Part shown: positions 25,674 through 35,115 of the stretch, in pieces
Layout: each line of letters opens with the position of its first letter
Numbering within the stretch: position 1 is the stretch's first letter
Assembly: GCF_030068445.1 (NCBI RefSeq)
Contig: NZ_JAQPOK010000068.1
Coordinates: 17,080 to 81,079, forward strand
Source: Roseofilum halophilum BLCC-M91
Lineage (GTDB): Bacteria > Cyanobacteriota > Cyanobacteriia > Cyanobacteriales > Desertifilaceae
DNA length: 64,000 nt
Reading direction: 5' to 3'
Translations under genes and position numbers: made by a program
Notes under the pieces: model-generated
Seen by the model: only the letters and a program-made list of their open reading frames with translations
The model's database searches: none
Told to the model about the DNA's origin: nothing

Positions 25674-25699
25674 GTAAGTAAATCTACATATCGTGCCAT

Positions 25700-26683
25700 C
25701 TAAGGATCGTATCGTAAAAGTCTCATTAAAGTAGTAACATCAGTTAAGTTGTTCATTTTTATCATTACTTTCTCAGCCTGTTTGTGAGGCAAAATAACTG
25801 ATATGCCAACTTTCAATAAAACCTTCCATAAAATTCGTCTTCGTAAAAGAGAGTAATCATAGTTAATGGCTAACAAAATCAACTTAGTGGTGAAGAAGGA
25901 TTTTGAGCGATCGGGGATTCCTAAGAGGGATTTGTAAGTGAGATATTTATAGAGATTAGCCAGACTATCTCGCTTAAGATATTGAAGGGACTCAGGAGCT
26001 TGATTAAAAGCTGTCGTAATCACTTGCAAGCATCCTGATTCGAGTTTTGCCACATTGGAGGAGAGGGAATATGTAGAAATTCGATACAAAATTTGTGGAC
26101 GTTGGACGTTAACAAAATGGTAGTGAGCGGCTAACCGTAGATATAAATCCCAATCTTGTCCAGCCGGTAGAGATTCATCAAATCCCCCTACATGAGTCAA
26201 TGCTTCCCGGCGGATCAAGGGATTAGAACCATTTTCTAAAATATCGGTCAGTAAAAGTTGGGGATAAATATCTCCATGGGCTGTAAAATACCCGCCTTTA
26301 CGAACCAATTGACTGGATTCATTAATGCGATCGCACCAACTATAGGCAACTGCTGCTTGAGGATTATCTTGTAAAGCTTTGAGTTGAGCCTCTAGTTTAT
26401 CTGCTGTCCACAAATCATCTGCATCTAGAAAGGCAATATATTCCCCAGAAGACTGTGCAAAACCGCGATTGCGACTAGGGTTAGATCCAGCATTGGGATA
26501 GGAGAAAACTTTTAACCTAGGATCTTGTATACTTGATAGCACTTCTAGAGTGTTATCTGTTGAGCCATCATTAATGACAATTAACTCAAAGTCGGTAAAG
26601 GTTTGTTTGAGAACAGATTCAACCGTCTCACCAATGGTGTTTTCACTATTGTAAGCTGGAATAATGACAGAAATGAGGGGCAT
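25700..26683 (-). CDS. Glycosyltransferase family 2
   Basis: 327 residues, GT-A fold. ISVIIPAYNSENTIGETVES opens the nucleotide-binding region; VINDGSTDN and FLDADDLW supply the metal-binding acidic residues; LPAGQDWDLYLRL is the acceptor-side acid motif. The C-terminal ~100 residues are hydrophobic and basic (SLLRRRILWKVLLKVG), suggesting membrane association. It is convergent with the two GT4 genes and divergent from the DUF2264 gene, within the same island. Confidence 0.92.
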   Translation of the reverse strand: MPLISVIIPAYNSENTIGETVESVLKQTFTDFELIVINDGSTDNTLEVLSSIQDPRLKVFSYPNAGSNPSRNRGFAQSSGEYIAFLDADDLWTADKLEAQLKALQDNPQAAVAYSWCDRINESSQLVRKGGYFTAHGDIYPQLLLTDILENGSNPLIRREALTHVGGFDESLPAGQDWDLYLRLAAHYHFVNVQRPQILYRISTYSLSSNVAKLESGCLQVITTAFNQAPESLQYLKRDSLANLYKYLTYKSLLGIPDRSKSFFTTKLILLAINYDYSLLRRRILWKVLLKVGISVILPHKQAEKVMIKMNNLTDVTTLMRLLRYDP

Positions 26684-26753
26684 ATCTGCTCAACTCCTTG
26701 GAACTAAACTTTAGTATATACTATGTGCAGTATTGGTACAAGAAAATCAAATC

Positions 26754-28808
26754 ATGAATAGCTTTCAATGGACAAGCCCATGGGATTATCAAACTGCTTC
26801 TGTAACGGGATTAACTAGAAGACACTGGGAAGAAGCGGTTTTGATTTTACTTGCAGGAATGCTTGCCTATGCTTCTCCGGGAAAGGCAAGGATTAAGCTA
26901 CCCGGAGTGAATAGCACTCATGGTGTTGTGGCTGATGAACTTGAAGGGTTTTCTCGGTCTTTGATTATGGCTACGCCATTGCTCAAAGGTAATCCTAACT
27001 TGAAATTTACTGTTGGGAATCAAATTCTGGATCTTGTAGGTTTTTATCGTGAAGGAATTTTGGCCGGAACGAATCCTCAGCATCCTGAGTATTGGGGTCA
27101 GATTGAAGATTATTCCCAGAATATTGTGGAATGTGGATCTTTGGCATGGTCTTTATATCTTTCACAAGCTCATATCTGGGATAAATATTCAGATAGAGAA
27201 AAACAACAGGTTGCTGATTATCTGCTGCAATGCAATGGGGTTAAGGTTCATGCGAATAATTGGCTGTTATTTAAGGTGATTATTAATACGGTCTTAGAAA
27301 AATTGGGGATGCCTTTTTCTAAAAAAGAGATCTTTAAAAATCTAGAAATTTGTAAAAAGATGTACCTTGGAGAGGGTTGGTATCGAGATGGAAAGACGAA
27401 GCAAATTGATTATTACAATGCCTGGGGATTCCATTATTATTTTTTGATGTGGGTTGTTTTAGATGGCGATCGCCACCCAAATATTGCCCAACTCCATATC
27501 CAGAGGATGGGAGAGTACATGCACAACTTCCGCTACTTCGTCTCTAGGGAAGGCAATGTACCCTGTTTTGGGCGATCGGTAACCTATCGGTTTGCCTATC
27601 TTGCTCCTATTGCTTTGGGGTTGTATCTCGGTTGCCTAGAGCAAGATTTGGGAGAACTCAAGAGCATTTGTAATCGTTCGCTGCAATTCTTTCTCACTGG
27701 AGACATTCTCAGCGATGACCATCTGTTAACCCCTGGATATCTCCGTCATTCCCCCAGACTGCTAGAATTTTACTCCTGTGCTGCTTCTCCATACTGGGTA
27801 GGAAAAGCCTTTAACCTTCTCTTGCTGCCAGAATCTCATCCTTTTTGGCAGGCTGAGGAAAAACCTTTAGCGATCGATCGCCAAAGTTTTTCTATTCCCA
27901 TTCAGTCAGCCGGTTTGTTACTGGTAGGCGATCGCCAATCGGGTCATGTTCAGCTCCTCAACCATAAATCTCATCATAGTTATCCCGATCTAAGCAGTAA
28001 ATATACCAATTTTGCCTATTCTTCTCTCTTCGGTTATGATATCGGCCCCATTAGAAAAAAATACGATAGTGATAGTTCTCTTTGTGACAATGCGTTGACT
28101 TTTTCTGAGGGGAATAGATATGTGCAGCGATCGCAGCTTCAACCCCTCTATTGCCAACCAAACTTTATTGCCTCTAAATATCCATTGCGAATTCTCAAGC
28201 GGGAGGCAACAAACTGGTTACCTCGAATCTATAGTAACCTCGGTTGGGGATGGACTTACACCCTAGTCAAAGATGACTTTATGATTAATGTTCACCACAT
28301 TAAAGCTCGGAAATCTTTGAATTTCAAAGAAGGGGGATATCCATTAGGATTTGACGAAGGTGTACCAGAGATTATCTCAACAGAAGGTGCAGAAGCAGCG
28401 TATAAAGACGGTAAAATTAGCTTTATTCGCAATTTGTATGGCTACGATCGACAGTTTCCCGCTCAACCTTTAATCTCTCAGGATATTGAGAACAATATTA
28501 GATATAAATCGAGTGTTGTTCCCGCTTTAGGGTTTGAAAACAAAACTCAGAAGTCTTTTTATCTTGCCAATATGGTTTATGGAAAAATGGGTAATGACAC
28601 AATTGAAGATTTAATGAAACTGGTCACTAATTTTCAAATTGCTGATGGCTTGATTCAAATCCAGTTTTATGATGGCGAACAAGTGGTTATGCAATTAGGT
28701 AAAATCAAGCGCCTTAATCTTACCCTGAATGGCAAGGAGATCGAGAGTAAAGTGGTTATGGCGAGGGTTTCTGGAGAAGGTAAAACCTGTCAAATCATTC
28801 GAGACTAG
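26754..28808 (+). CDS. DUF2264 domain protein
   Basis: About 684 residues from ATG 26754; a TTG seven codons upstream is unlikely. DUF2264 covers the N-terminal half, an alpha/alpha-barrel-like region (TRRHWEEAVLILLAGMLAY, GVVADELEGFSRSL, NNWLLFKVIINTVLEKLG, DGKTKQIDYYNAWGFHY). The C-terminal half is beta-rich, in the manner of polysaccharide lyases and glycoside hydrolases of this fold. No signal peptide is visible. Position among glycosyltransferases and a sulfotransferase suggests action on the same glycan. Catalysis is unproven. Confidence 0.88.
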   Translation: MNSFQWTSPWDYQTASVTGLTRRHWEEAVLILLAGMLAYASPGKARIKLPGVNSTHGVVADELEGFSRSLIMATPLLKGNPNLKFTVGNQILDLVGFYREGILAGTNPQHPEYWGQIEDYSQNIVECGSLAWSLYLSQAHIWDKYSDREKQQVADYLLQCNGVKVHANNWLLFKVIINTVLEKLGMPFSKKEIFKNLEICKKMYLGEGWYRDGKTKQIDYYNAWGFHYYFLMWVVLDGDRHPNIAQLHIQRMGEYMHNFRYFVSREGNVPCFGRSVTYRFAYLAPIALGLYLGCLEQDLGELKSICNRSLQFFLTGDILSDDHLLTPGYLRHSPRLLEFYSCAASPYWVGKAFNLLLLPESHPFWQAEEKPLAIDRQSFSIPIQSAGLLLVGDRQSGHVQLLNHKSHHSYPDLSSKYTNFAYSSLFGYDIGPIRKKYDSDSSLCDNALTFSEGNRYVQRSQLQPLYCQPNFIASKYPLRILKREATNWLPRIYSNLGWGWTYTLVKDDFMINVHHIKARKSLNFKEGGYPLGFDEGVPEIISTEGAEAAYKDGKISFIRNLYGYDRQFPAQPLISQDIENNIRYKSSVVPALGFENKTQKSFYLANMVYGKMGNDTIEDLMKLVTNFQIADGLIQIQFYDGEQVVMQLGKIKRLNLTLNGKEIESKVVMARVSGEGKTCQIIRD

Positions 28809-29713
28809 ACGAGCCAATGGGACAGATCTCGCCCAATCAAATCTTGAAGTTTTAAGATATCTTCTCTAAAGATGGGAATTAATTCTTGTCGCAGTTCAGG
28901 AGATAGTGGCTTTAGTCTACCTAAATTTTTACGATACGCTTTTGCAGCCATCGGCTGACGAATTTTGGCGGGAATCAAAGGTCTGATTATCCTTTTGACC
29001 ACATTTTTATTGCTGATAAAATTGTGGAAAAGTTTATTTTTGGGAACCTCTGATTTGTTATAGCGAAGCTTTAAATTTGGGGTAAAGGTATCATCCACTT
29101 CTAGGAATTGGAAAATTTCTTTAAGCATTGTTTTAGCATCACTTTGTAAGTCTTCGTAAAGATAGACCTTGATTTGCTGGCGATCGAATCGATCGAAATA
29201 GCGTTGCAGTTGCAGGCCATAGAACCCAAAATCTTGATAGCGCCATACAGGAGACCAATGATTTTTTCTGCGATTTTCTTCTTCTTTTAACGCTTTGGAA
29301 AAATCTTTAAGTGTCTCTCGTCCATCTCGGCGCAAGTGGGAATAAAAGGAATAAGCGCGATCGACAGGATGACGTAAAATCGCGATCAACTTTGCATCTG
29401 GAATATAGTGTTTTATTCGTTCTGCTGTTTCTGGGATATAAAGATAAAAAGTAGAGGATTCTCCGATCGCTTTTTCTTCGGTGACCTCTTCAAAAAGAGC
29501 TTGATACTCTTTTAAGTAGGGTATGGTTTTGACATTGGTTGTCGATTCTGCATCTCCAGAGCCGCAGAAATCGGGTTGCCATCCTTCATAAGCGAAAAAA
29601 TTGGGTTCTTTATTTTTGCTCATATAAATTTCAGGGTGCTGATTGAGATAGTTATGCACGGAGCTGGTTCCTGATTTGGCAGCACCTATGAGTAAAAAGT
29701 TGGGCATGATCAT
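28805..29713 (-). CDS. PAPS-dependent sulfotransferase
   Basis: About 302 residues. ATG 29713 has GGAGG eight bases upstream; a longer ATG (29728) would place that site inside the gene. The PAPS 5'-phosphosulfate loop is LIGAAKSGTSSVHNYLNQH and the 3'-phosphate motif is AILRHPVDRAYSFYSHLR. The KEPNFF segment is shared with heparan-type sulfotransferases. It transfers sulfate to a sugar hydroxyl or amine. The stop overlaps the convergent DUF2264 stop by 4 bp. With the nearby transferases it indicates a sulfated polysaccharide. Confidence 0.92.
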   Translation of the reverse strand: MIMPNFLLIGAAKSGTSSVHNYLNQHPEIYMSKNKEPNFFAYEGWQPDFCGSGDAESTTNVKTIPYLKEYQALFEEVTEEKAIGESSTFYLYIPETAERIKHYIPDAKLIAILRHPVDRAYSFYSHLRRDGRETLKDFSKALKEEENRRKNHWSPVWRYQDFGFYGLQLQRYFDRFDRQQIKVYLYEDLQSDAKTMLKEIFQFLEVDDTFTPNLKLRYNKSEVPKNKLFHNFISNKNVVKRIIRPLIPAKIRQPMAAKAYRKNLGRLKPLSPELRQELIPIFREDILKLQDLIGRDLSHWLV

Positions 29714-29950
29714 TTTTGAGACCTCCATGAATTGACGAGGATGATCGTTCAGATTTTAGCAGATGATCGATCTGGTATTTTAATCACAGTTTCTTCAGAG
29801 GCGATCGCGCACGGGTGTATCTTGAGTAAAATTTAAGTGAAAAAACAAATTAATTCAGTATATATTCTTAATTTATATAAAAGAGATTTAAGCTTTAAAA
29901 CTGTAACAAAACTGTTACAGTTGAAAGAAGTAATTTCAAGCGCCTTGATT

Positions 29951-30151
29951 ATGACTGAACCTCAAACTCCTCCTATTGCTTCCGAGCAACCGGAAACTCC
30001 CGAAACTCCTTCACAAGAACCTCAACCGAGTTACGTGAAACTAGCGATGAGGAACATGGTGCGTAAAGGGAGAAAATCTTTAACCCACTTTACCCTCACT
30101 ACCCTTGCTCTCTTGGGTCTATTGGTGGGACTCTCTTACCTCACCCGATAG
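29951..30151 (+). CDS. DUF3285 domain small membrane protein
   Basis: 66 residues from ATG 29951; the frame is open upstream, but that part is unlike the family. After a proline- and glutamate-rich stretch (EQPETPETPSQEPQP) comes the conserved core PSYVKLAMRNMVRKGRKSL and one C-terminal helix (LTTLALLGLLVGLSYL). This is the DUF3285 pattern, seen in cyanobacteria. Function is unknown. ybeY follows within 12 bp, so they share a transcript. Confidence 0.85.
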   Translation: MTEPQTPPIASEQPETPETPSQEPQPSYVKLAMRNMVRKGRKSLTHFTLTTLALLGLLVGLSYLTR

Positions 30152-30163
30152 GAGATTGGCTCT

Positions 30164-30682
30164 ATGGATGTTGAAGTCAATATTGAGGTTAGTGAGTCTA
30201 TTTCTAAGCCTCCGGTAAGTCCAGAAGAATTCAATCAATGGTTTTGTGCTTGGCTGGAGCATTTAGAGCTTAATCTAGAGCTGCCTCCGGCTCGTGCCTA
30301 TGAATTAAGTTTACGGTTAACGGATAATCCAGAGATTCAGAGCTTTAATAGCCAATATCGCCAGCAAGACCGACCCACGGATGTTTTAGCTTTTGCGGCT
30401 CTAGAGACCGATACCCCTCTTCTGCCAGAGAGTGAAGACCCCTTATACTTAGGGGATCTGATGATTTCGGTGGAGATCGCTAGGGATCAAGCTCAAGAAC
30501 AGGGCCATTCAGAAACGGTGGAACTGGCTTGGCTGAGTGTCCATGGTTTACTGCATTTGTTGGGTTGGGATCATCCCGATGAAGCCAGTTTACAGGCGAT
30601 GTGGGAAAAACAGGAATCTCTTCTGGTGCAAGTGGGTTTAGAGCTAGGCAACCGAGAGGGGATGTCAACTTCGGTCAGATGA
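30164..30682 (+). CDS. ybeY: YbeY, rRNA maturation endoribonuclease
   Basis: 172 residues. The zinc motif HGLLHLLGWDH (three histidines, about 136-146) and the upstream QYRQQDRPTDVLAFA are diagnostic. YbeY takes part in 16S rRNA 3'-end processing and ribosome quality control. A 25-residue N-terminal extension is typical for cyanobacteria. It lies in the operon between DUF3285 and dgkA, the usual cyanobacterial order. Confidence 0.95.
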   Translation: MDVEVNIEVSESISKPPVSPEEFNQWFCAWLEHLELNLELPPARAYELSLRLTDNPEIQSFNSQYRQQDRPTDVLAFAALETDTPLLPESEDPLYLGDLMISVEIARDQAQEQGHSETVELAWLSVHGLLHLLGWDHPDEASLQAMWEKQESLLVQVGLELGNREGMSTSVR

Positions 30683-30798
30683 GTTACCCTCATGGTGAAT
30701 TCAATTTCTGCTTATGGTCTGGGTTGCTCTACAGACGACGGAATCTGACGGACGCTCACATTGCTTATATCAACAGATCCCCACCTTTGCCCTCAATT

Positions 30799-31254
30799 AT
30801 GGTGAACCTTATGTCCAGTAAACTCTCGATTTCAACCGTTGAATCTAACCATTCCTCAAGGGTTACTCATCGTAACTCGTCTTGGCAGGTGGCTGAGAAT
30901 TTGCTTACGAGTTTTAAGTATGCTTGGGCGGGGGTGACTTACGCTTTTAGAACGCAACGCAATTTTCGCATCCATGTGATCTGTGGGAGTTTGGTGATGA
31001 TTCTGGGGTCGCTGTTGCATGTGAAGGCGGTGGAAGCGGCGATTTTGGCGGTGATGATTTGTTTGGTTTTGGTGCTAGAGTTGCTCAATACGGCTTTAGA
31101 GGCCGTGGTAGATTTAACGGTAGAACAGAACTATCATGAATTGGCGAAAATTGCTAAAGATTGTGCGGCTGGAGCGGTGATGCTCTCGGCGATCGCCTCA
31201 ATTCTGGTAGGTGTGATTCTACTATTGCCTAAAATGCTTCTCCTGTTCTCTTAA
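30799..31254 (+). CDS. dgkA: Diacylglycerol/undecaprenol kinase family (DgkA)
   Basis: About 151 residues from ATG 30799; the frame is open back into ybeY, but only this start avoids a long overlap. The signature [22 protein letters not shown] and the catalytic helix region [17 protein letters not shown] match. Three transmembrane helices follow. It phosphorylates a lipid alcohol in the inner membrane, recycling diacylglycerol or undecaprenol for envelope synthesis. The N-terminal ~30 residues are serine-rich and variable. Confidence 0.92.
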   Translation: MVNLMSSKLSISTVESNHSSRVTHRNSSWQVAENLLTSFKYAWAGVTYAFRTQRNFRIHVICGSLVMILGSLLHVKAVEAAILAVMICLVLVLELLNTALEAVVDLTVEQNYHELAKIAKDCAAGAVMLSAIASILVGVILLLPKMLLLFS

Positions 31255-31262
31255 CGGCTCCC

Positions 31263-31856
31263 ATGATCATTGTTATCGATAACTACGATAGTTTTACTTA
31301 CAATTTAGTTCAGTATTTGGCGGAATTGGGACAAGAGTTTTCCCAAGCCAAAGAGATTCAGGTGTATCGAAACGATCGCATCTCCCTGAAGGAAATTCAA
31401 GCGCTGAAACCGGATGCGATCGTGATTTCTCCGGGGCCGGGACGACCGGAAGAGTCTGGAGTGTCTCTAGAGGCGATCGCCCAATTAGGGCCAAATTTGC
31501 CCATTCTGGGGGTGTGTCTGGGTCATCAAGGTATCGGCCAAGTGTTTGGCGCTAAAATTGTCTCGGCTCCTGTCCTCATGCATGGTAAAATTTCCCCCAT
31601 TCACCATAACGGAGTGGGGATTTTTGCCGGCCTAGAAACGCCCTTAAATGCGACTCGCTATCATAGTTTGACCATTGACCGCAACAGTTGCCCAGAAGAG
31701 CTAGAAATTACCGCTTGGGTTGAAGATGGTACGATTATGGGGGTTCGCCATCGTCAATATCCCCACATCCAAGGGGTTCAGTTCCATCCCGAAAGTATTC
31801 TCACCACGAAAGGGAAAGACCTATTGCGGAACTTTGTGCGATCGCTTTCTTCTTGA
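31263..31856 (+). CDS. Glutamine amidotransferase of anthranilate/aminodeoxychorismate synthase
   Basis: 197 residues, class I GATase. [19 protein letters not shown] starts the fold; the catalytic cysteine is in [15 protein letters not shown] (about 83) and the His-Glu pair in [10 protein letters not shown]. It supplies ammonia to TrpE (tryptophan) and/or PabB (folate); cyanobacteria commonly use one subunit for both. The gene starts 8 bp after dgkA, so it is likely in the same operon. TrpG and PabA cannot be told apart here. Confidence 0.92.
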   Translation: MIIVIDNYDSFTYNLVQYLAELGQEFSQAKEIQVYRNDRISLKEIQALKPDAIVISPGPGRPEESGVSLEAIAQLGPNLPILGVCLGHQGIGQVFGAKIVSAPVLMHGKISPIHHNGVGIFAGLETPLNATRYHSLTIDRNSCPEELEITAWVEDGTIMGVRHRQYPHIQGVQFHPESILTTKGKDLLRNFVRSLSS

Positions 31857-31931
31857 AGAGCGAAACTGCACCATACATAGATCAACCGCACCATAGATAA
31901 TAAATAGTGGATGAGAGATAATTAATTACCC

Positions 31932-32696
31932 ATGAAACGGCGCAACTTTATCAGCATGACAGGGGCAATGGCGATCGCCACCCTCGTCAGTTCTGTGTAT
32001 TCTTCCCAAGCCCAAACTCCCAGTGGACTGACCATACAGAGCCTGGGCCATACCTGCTTCCTGTTTACCGGGGGCGGTCATAACATTTTGGTCAACCCCT
32101 TTCGCCCCATTGGTTGTACCGCCCAATACCCCGCCCCCAATGTGGAAGCGGATCTCGTGTTAATCAGTTCCCAACTGTTGGATGAAGGCTATGTGGAAAA
32201 TCTGCCCGGCCAACCGAGACTTCTATTTGAACCCGGAGATTATCAACTCGATGAGGGGTTGCAGGTGCGGGGAATGGTGGCCGAGCGGCTGGAAAAACGC
32301 CCTGGAAGTCGGTTTCCCAGTAATGTAGCTTGGGTGTGGAGACAAGCGGGGATGAAAATTCTGCATCTAGGGGGAATGGCTTCTCCCATTACCGTAGAGC
32401 AAAAAATTCTTATCGGCAGGCCCGATGTGGTGTTAATTCCGGTGGGAGGCGGCCCCAAGGCCTATAATCCGGAAGAGGCTAAAGCTGCTCTAGAGATGCT
32501 CAATGCCAAAATTGTGATTCCCAGCCATTACCAAACCCCACAGGCCGATCCTCAAGCCTGCAACTTGGCTAGGGTTGATGAGTTTCTGGCCCTGATGAAT
32601 GGGACTCCTGTGCAAAGAATAGCAGGCGATCGCCTCACGCTTCAAGCCAACAGCCTTCCCAATGATGGCTCACAAATTAAAGTGCTGTCCCTGTAG
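31932..32696 (+). CDS. Secreted metallo-beta-lactamase-fold protein, degenerate
   Basis: 254 residues. The N-terminus MKRRNFISMTGAMAIATLVSS is a Tat-like signal with an Arg-Arg pair. The fold is that of UlaG-like metallo-hydrolases (LGHTCFLFTGGGHNILVNPF; DVVLIPVGGG; IVIPSHYQTP). The usual SHxHxDH metal motif is replaced by ISSQLLDEGY, so the dinuclear site should be lost. A noncatalytic or single-metal role is inferred. Related cyanobacterial proteins are common, and their role is unknown. Confidence 0.82.
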   Translation: MKRRNFISMTGAMAIATLVSSVYSSQAQTPSGLTIQSLGHTCFLFTGGGHNILVNPFRPIGCTAQYPAPNVEADLVLISSQLLDEGYVENLPGQPRLLFEPGDYQLDEGLQVRGMVAERLEKRPGSRFPSNVAWVWRQAGMKILHLGGMASPITVEQKILIGRPDVVLIPVGGGPKAYNPEEAKAALEMLNAKIVIPSHYQTPQADPQACNLARVDEFLALMNGTPVQRIAGDRLTLQANSLPNDGSQIKVLSL

Positions 32697-32760
32697 TCGC
32701 GTCACATCTCCTTAAACAAGATGGGATCGGTTCACCCAATAGCTCGAATACTAATGAGAA

Positions 32761-32792
32761 TCCCCAGCCTTTAACGAAGCGGAGGCCGGGGA
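32761..32792 (-). terminator. Terminator-like hairpin between convergent genes
   Basis: Stem CCCC-A-GCCT/AGGC-C-GGGG with one mismatch and a 12-base loop. It begins 5 bases after the DUF760 stop on the minus strand and 64 bases after the secreted protein on the plus strand. The T-run is weak. Confidence 0.5.
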
Positions 32793-32797
32793 GTCTG

Positions 32798-33139
32798 TCA
32801 ATCAGTCTCAGCTCCGTGAGATTCAGAGGCTGACCACGTATGTTCAAACATCATACGCTGTTCTGCATTTCGCAAAAAATAGCCACTGATCATGGCAGAG
32901 GCTAAGAGGCGGCCGAGGTTTTCTCGGTTGGTGGTTACAGTAACCCCAAATTGTTCTGACGGGAGATGGCCCAAAAGTCCAATGATGTTGCTTTCCATCA
33001 CTTGGAAAACTTCGGAAGAGGTAGGTTTAGAGAGTTGAGCCACGGTTTCCGGACTCAAAGATTGAACATAGTCCCATAATAAGTTATTGTCAGTGTCGCC
33101 CTGAAATAATTCAGGATTTTGATTCGACGGGTTATTCAC
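32798..33139 (-). CDS. DUF760 family protein
   Basis: 113 residues from GTG 33139, with GGAGG six bases upstream. The DUF760 core is NLLWDYVQSLSPETVAQLS and SNIIGLLGHLPSEQFGVTV followed by NLGRLLASAMISGYFLRNAE. DUF760 occurs in cyanobacteria and plant plastids and has been linked to protein turnover in plastids; here function is unknown. The protein is soluble and helical. Its upstream region (33140-33343) has an imperfect hairpin (about 33219-33246) and no other gene. Confidence 0.88.
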   Translation of the reverse strand: MNNPSNQNPELFQGDTDNNLLWDYVQSLSPETVAQLSKPTSSEVFQVMESNIIGLLGHLPSEQFGVTVTTNRENLGRLLASAMISGYFLRNAEQRMMFEHTWSASESHGAETD

Positions 33140-33343
33140 GTTAGACCTCCGTACAGTTCACCGCGACAACTTCTAGCCTTTTAGGTCGGAGCCGCTTTTG
33201 CATTCGAGATTGAATAACAGTAGCAGTTCACTACTGTGCTGTTTTGTCAATCGCTATGCTTATAAACTAATGTAACAGTTTCTTGGCAAAGGCGGGGAGC
33301 CTAAACCCAGCTAAAAATGGCGGATCTGCCCGGTTGACTGGCA

Positions 33344-33730
33344 TTAGGCGAATTTAGAATTCTCTCGTGTAATATCAATGGTGACTTGGCCGCCAAAGTC
33401 GGGTATGGGAGGAGATTTGATCACGCGCACGCCGACTTTTTGTATGGCCGGGCGTTGGTGGGACTGGTTTTCCAGATTCAGGAGGTCATCGGCGATCGCC
33501 GTAGCCAATTTTTCAATTAAGTCAAATTTGTTGCTGCTCACGATTCCCTTTACCCGGTCAATGGCTTCACAGTAATTGAAGGTGTCATCGATATTATCAC
33601 TCTGCCCAGATACCGATAAATCTAACCACAAGGATAGATCGACGGTAAACCATTGTCCGAGTATTTTTTCTTCCGGTAAGTAGCCAATATATCCATAACA
33701 GCGAATATTGGAGACGTGAATACAATCCAT
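33344..33730 (-). CDS. folB: Dihydroneopterin aldolase
   Basis: About 128 residues from ATG 33730; the open frame upstream is not conserved. FolB makes 6-hydroxymethyldihydropterin in folate synthesis. Motifs: IHVSNIRCYGYIGYLPEEK, with the conserved Tyr and Glu of the pterin pocket; NIDDTFNYCEAIDRVKGIV; LIEKLATAIADDLL; and the lysine region VGVRVIKSPPIP. Length is near the family norm of ~120. Confidence 0.93.
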   Translation of the reverse strand: MDCIHVSNIRCYGYIGYLPEEKILGQWFTVDLSLWLDLSVSGQSDNIDDTFNYCEAIDRVKGIVSSNKFDLIEKLATAIADDLLNLENQSHQRPAIQKVGVRVIKSPPIPDFGGQVTIDITRENSKFA

Positions 33731-33835
33731 GATGGGGTTAAGGGCAGGGATACAGAGCTTATGGGATTGATTATCCCATTGTCTGGTCTCTCCTGGCAAT
33801 GTCGGCCAGTCAGAAAAGGGGGTTAGGAAAAACTT

Positions 33836-35002
33836 CTACAAAATACCGATCGCATGTAAAATTCCTTTTCCACTGAACAACTCTACCAGTAGAGCAATAA
33901 AGCCCAACATCGCTAACCGACCATTCCAGACTTCAGCGCTAGTCGTCATTCCCATTTCCCAGCGCTCTTGAGGATACATTTTCAGTTCTTCGGAAGGACG
34001 CACCACATCGGAGAATTTTTGACTCGGAGAGTTGAGCGAATCAATCACTAAATCAGCTAAATCGTCAATAAATCGGGCATGGGTATCCAGGGCAGGGACG
34101 CGGCGGAAATTGCTAATCCCAGCTTCTTCAGCAACTTCTCGATATTCAATATCGATTTCTTGGAGGGTTTCAATATGTTCGCTCACAAAGCTAATGGGAA
34201 TCACCAACACATCTTTAACCTGTTTTTCTCCCAATTCTTGTAAGGCATCTTCCGTATAGGGTTGTAACCATTCTACCGGGCCGACGCGGCTTTGATAGGC
34301 TAGAGTGTGAGGATTGGGACGGTTGAGGGTTTTCATAATCAAAGCTGTACAGGCTTCGATTTCCCGTTGATAGGGATCGCCTGCTTCTTCCACATAACTG
34401 ACGGGAACCCCATGGGCGCTAAAAAACAGATGGACTCGATCGCGATGTTCAAATTGGTCTAATTGTTGGGCAATCAAGTCCGCCATGGCTTGGAGATAAC
34501 CGGGGCGATCGTACCAGGAGGAAATCAGGCTATATTTAACATTATTGCCCAATACTCGGTCTTTTTCCCACAGTTTTTCCAGGACTCGGAAGCTCGAACC
34601 ACTGGTACTAATGGAAAATTGGGGATAGAGGGGCAAAATCACCAGATGATCGATTTTATCTTTTTTGATTTCGGCGATCGCATCTTCCGTAAACGGATGC
34701 CAGTAGCGCATTCCCACATAAATTTTCGCCTCTTGTCCCTTTTCGGCTAAACTCGCTTCCAGGGCTTGGGCTTGTTCTTCCGTAATTCTGCGTAAGGGAG
34801 ACCCGCCACCGATTTGCTTATAATTCTCTTGAGATTTTTTGTAGCGACTACTGGAAATCAACCAGGCTAGGGGTTTCTGTAACCAGGTCACCGGCAGGCG
34901 GATAATTTCTGGATCGGAAAATAGATTAAACAAGAACGGGCGAACATCCTCTAATTTTTCCGGCCCACCTAAGTTTAAGAGTAAAACCCCAACACGACCC
35001 AT
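33836..35002 (-). CDS. hemH: Ferrochelatase with C-terminal chlorophyll-binding-like domain
   Basis: 388 residues. The first ~320 residues are the ferrochelatase that inserts iron into protoporphyrin [22 protein letters not shown], the histidine in [11 protein letters not shown] and the acidic [15 protein letters not shown]. The C-terminal ~50 residues form a CAB/HLIP-type helix, [20 protein letters not shown], typical of cyanobacterial enzymes, which binds pigment and links haem and chlorophyll synthesis at the thylakoid. Length is as expected. Confidence 0.96.
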   Translation of the reverse strand: MGRVGVLLLNLGGPEKLEDVRPFLFNLFSDPEIIRLPVTWLQKPLAWLISSSRYKKSQENYKQIGGGSPLRRITEEQAQALEASLAEKGQEAKIYVGMRYWHPFTEDAIAEIKKDKIDHLVILPLYPQFSISTSGSSFRVLEKLWEKDRVLGNNVKYSLISSWYDRPGYLQAMADLIAQQLDQFEHRDRVHLFFSAHGVPVSYVEEAGDPYQREIEACTALIMKTLNRPNPHTLAYQSRVGPVEWLQPYTEDALQELGEKQVKDVLVIPISFVSEHIETLQEIDIEYREVAEEAGISNFRRVPALDTHARFIDDLADLVIDSLNSPSQKFSDVVRPSEELKMYPQERWEMGMTTSAEVWNGRLAMLGFIALLVELFSGKGILHAIGIL

Positions 35003-35115
35003 AATTTCTTCGGTTCCCTTAGTAAATAACTATCTCATGTTTGTTACTGATTTTAACATTAATCTAGCGCTTTGCGCTGGTAATGGGTAATGGGCAGAAA
35101 GGTAATAGAAGAGGA

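Noticed and set aside
30601..30798. N-terminal extension of DgkA within ybeY
   Set aside because: The extra 66 residues are out of frame with conserved ybeY sequence and unlike any DgkA.
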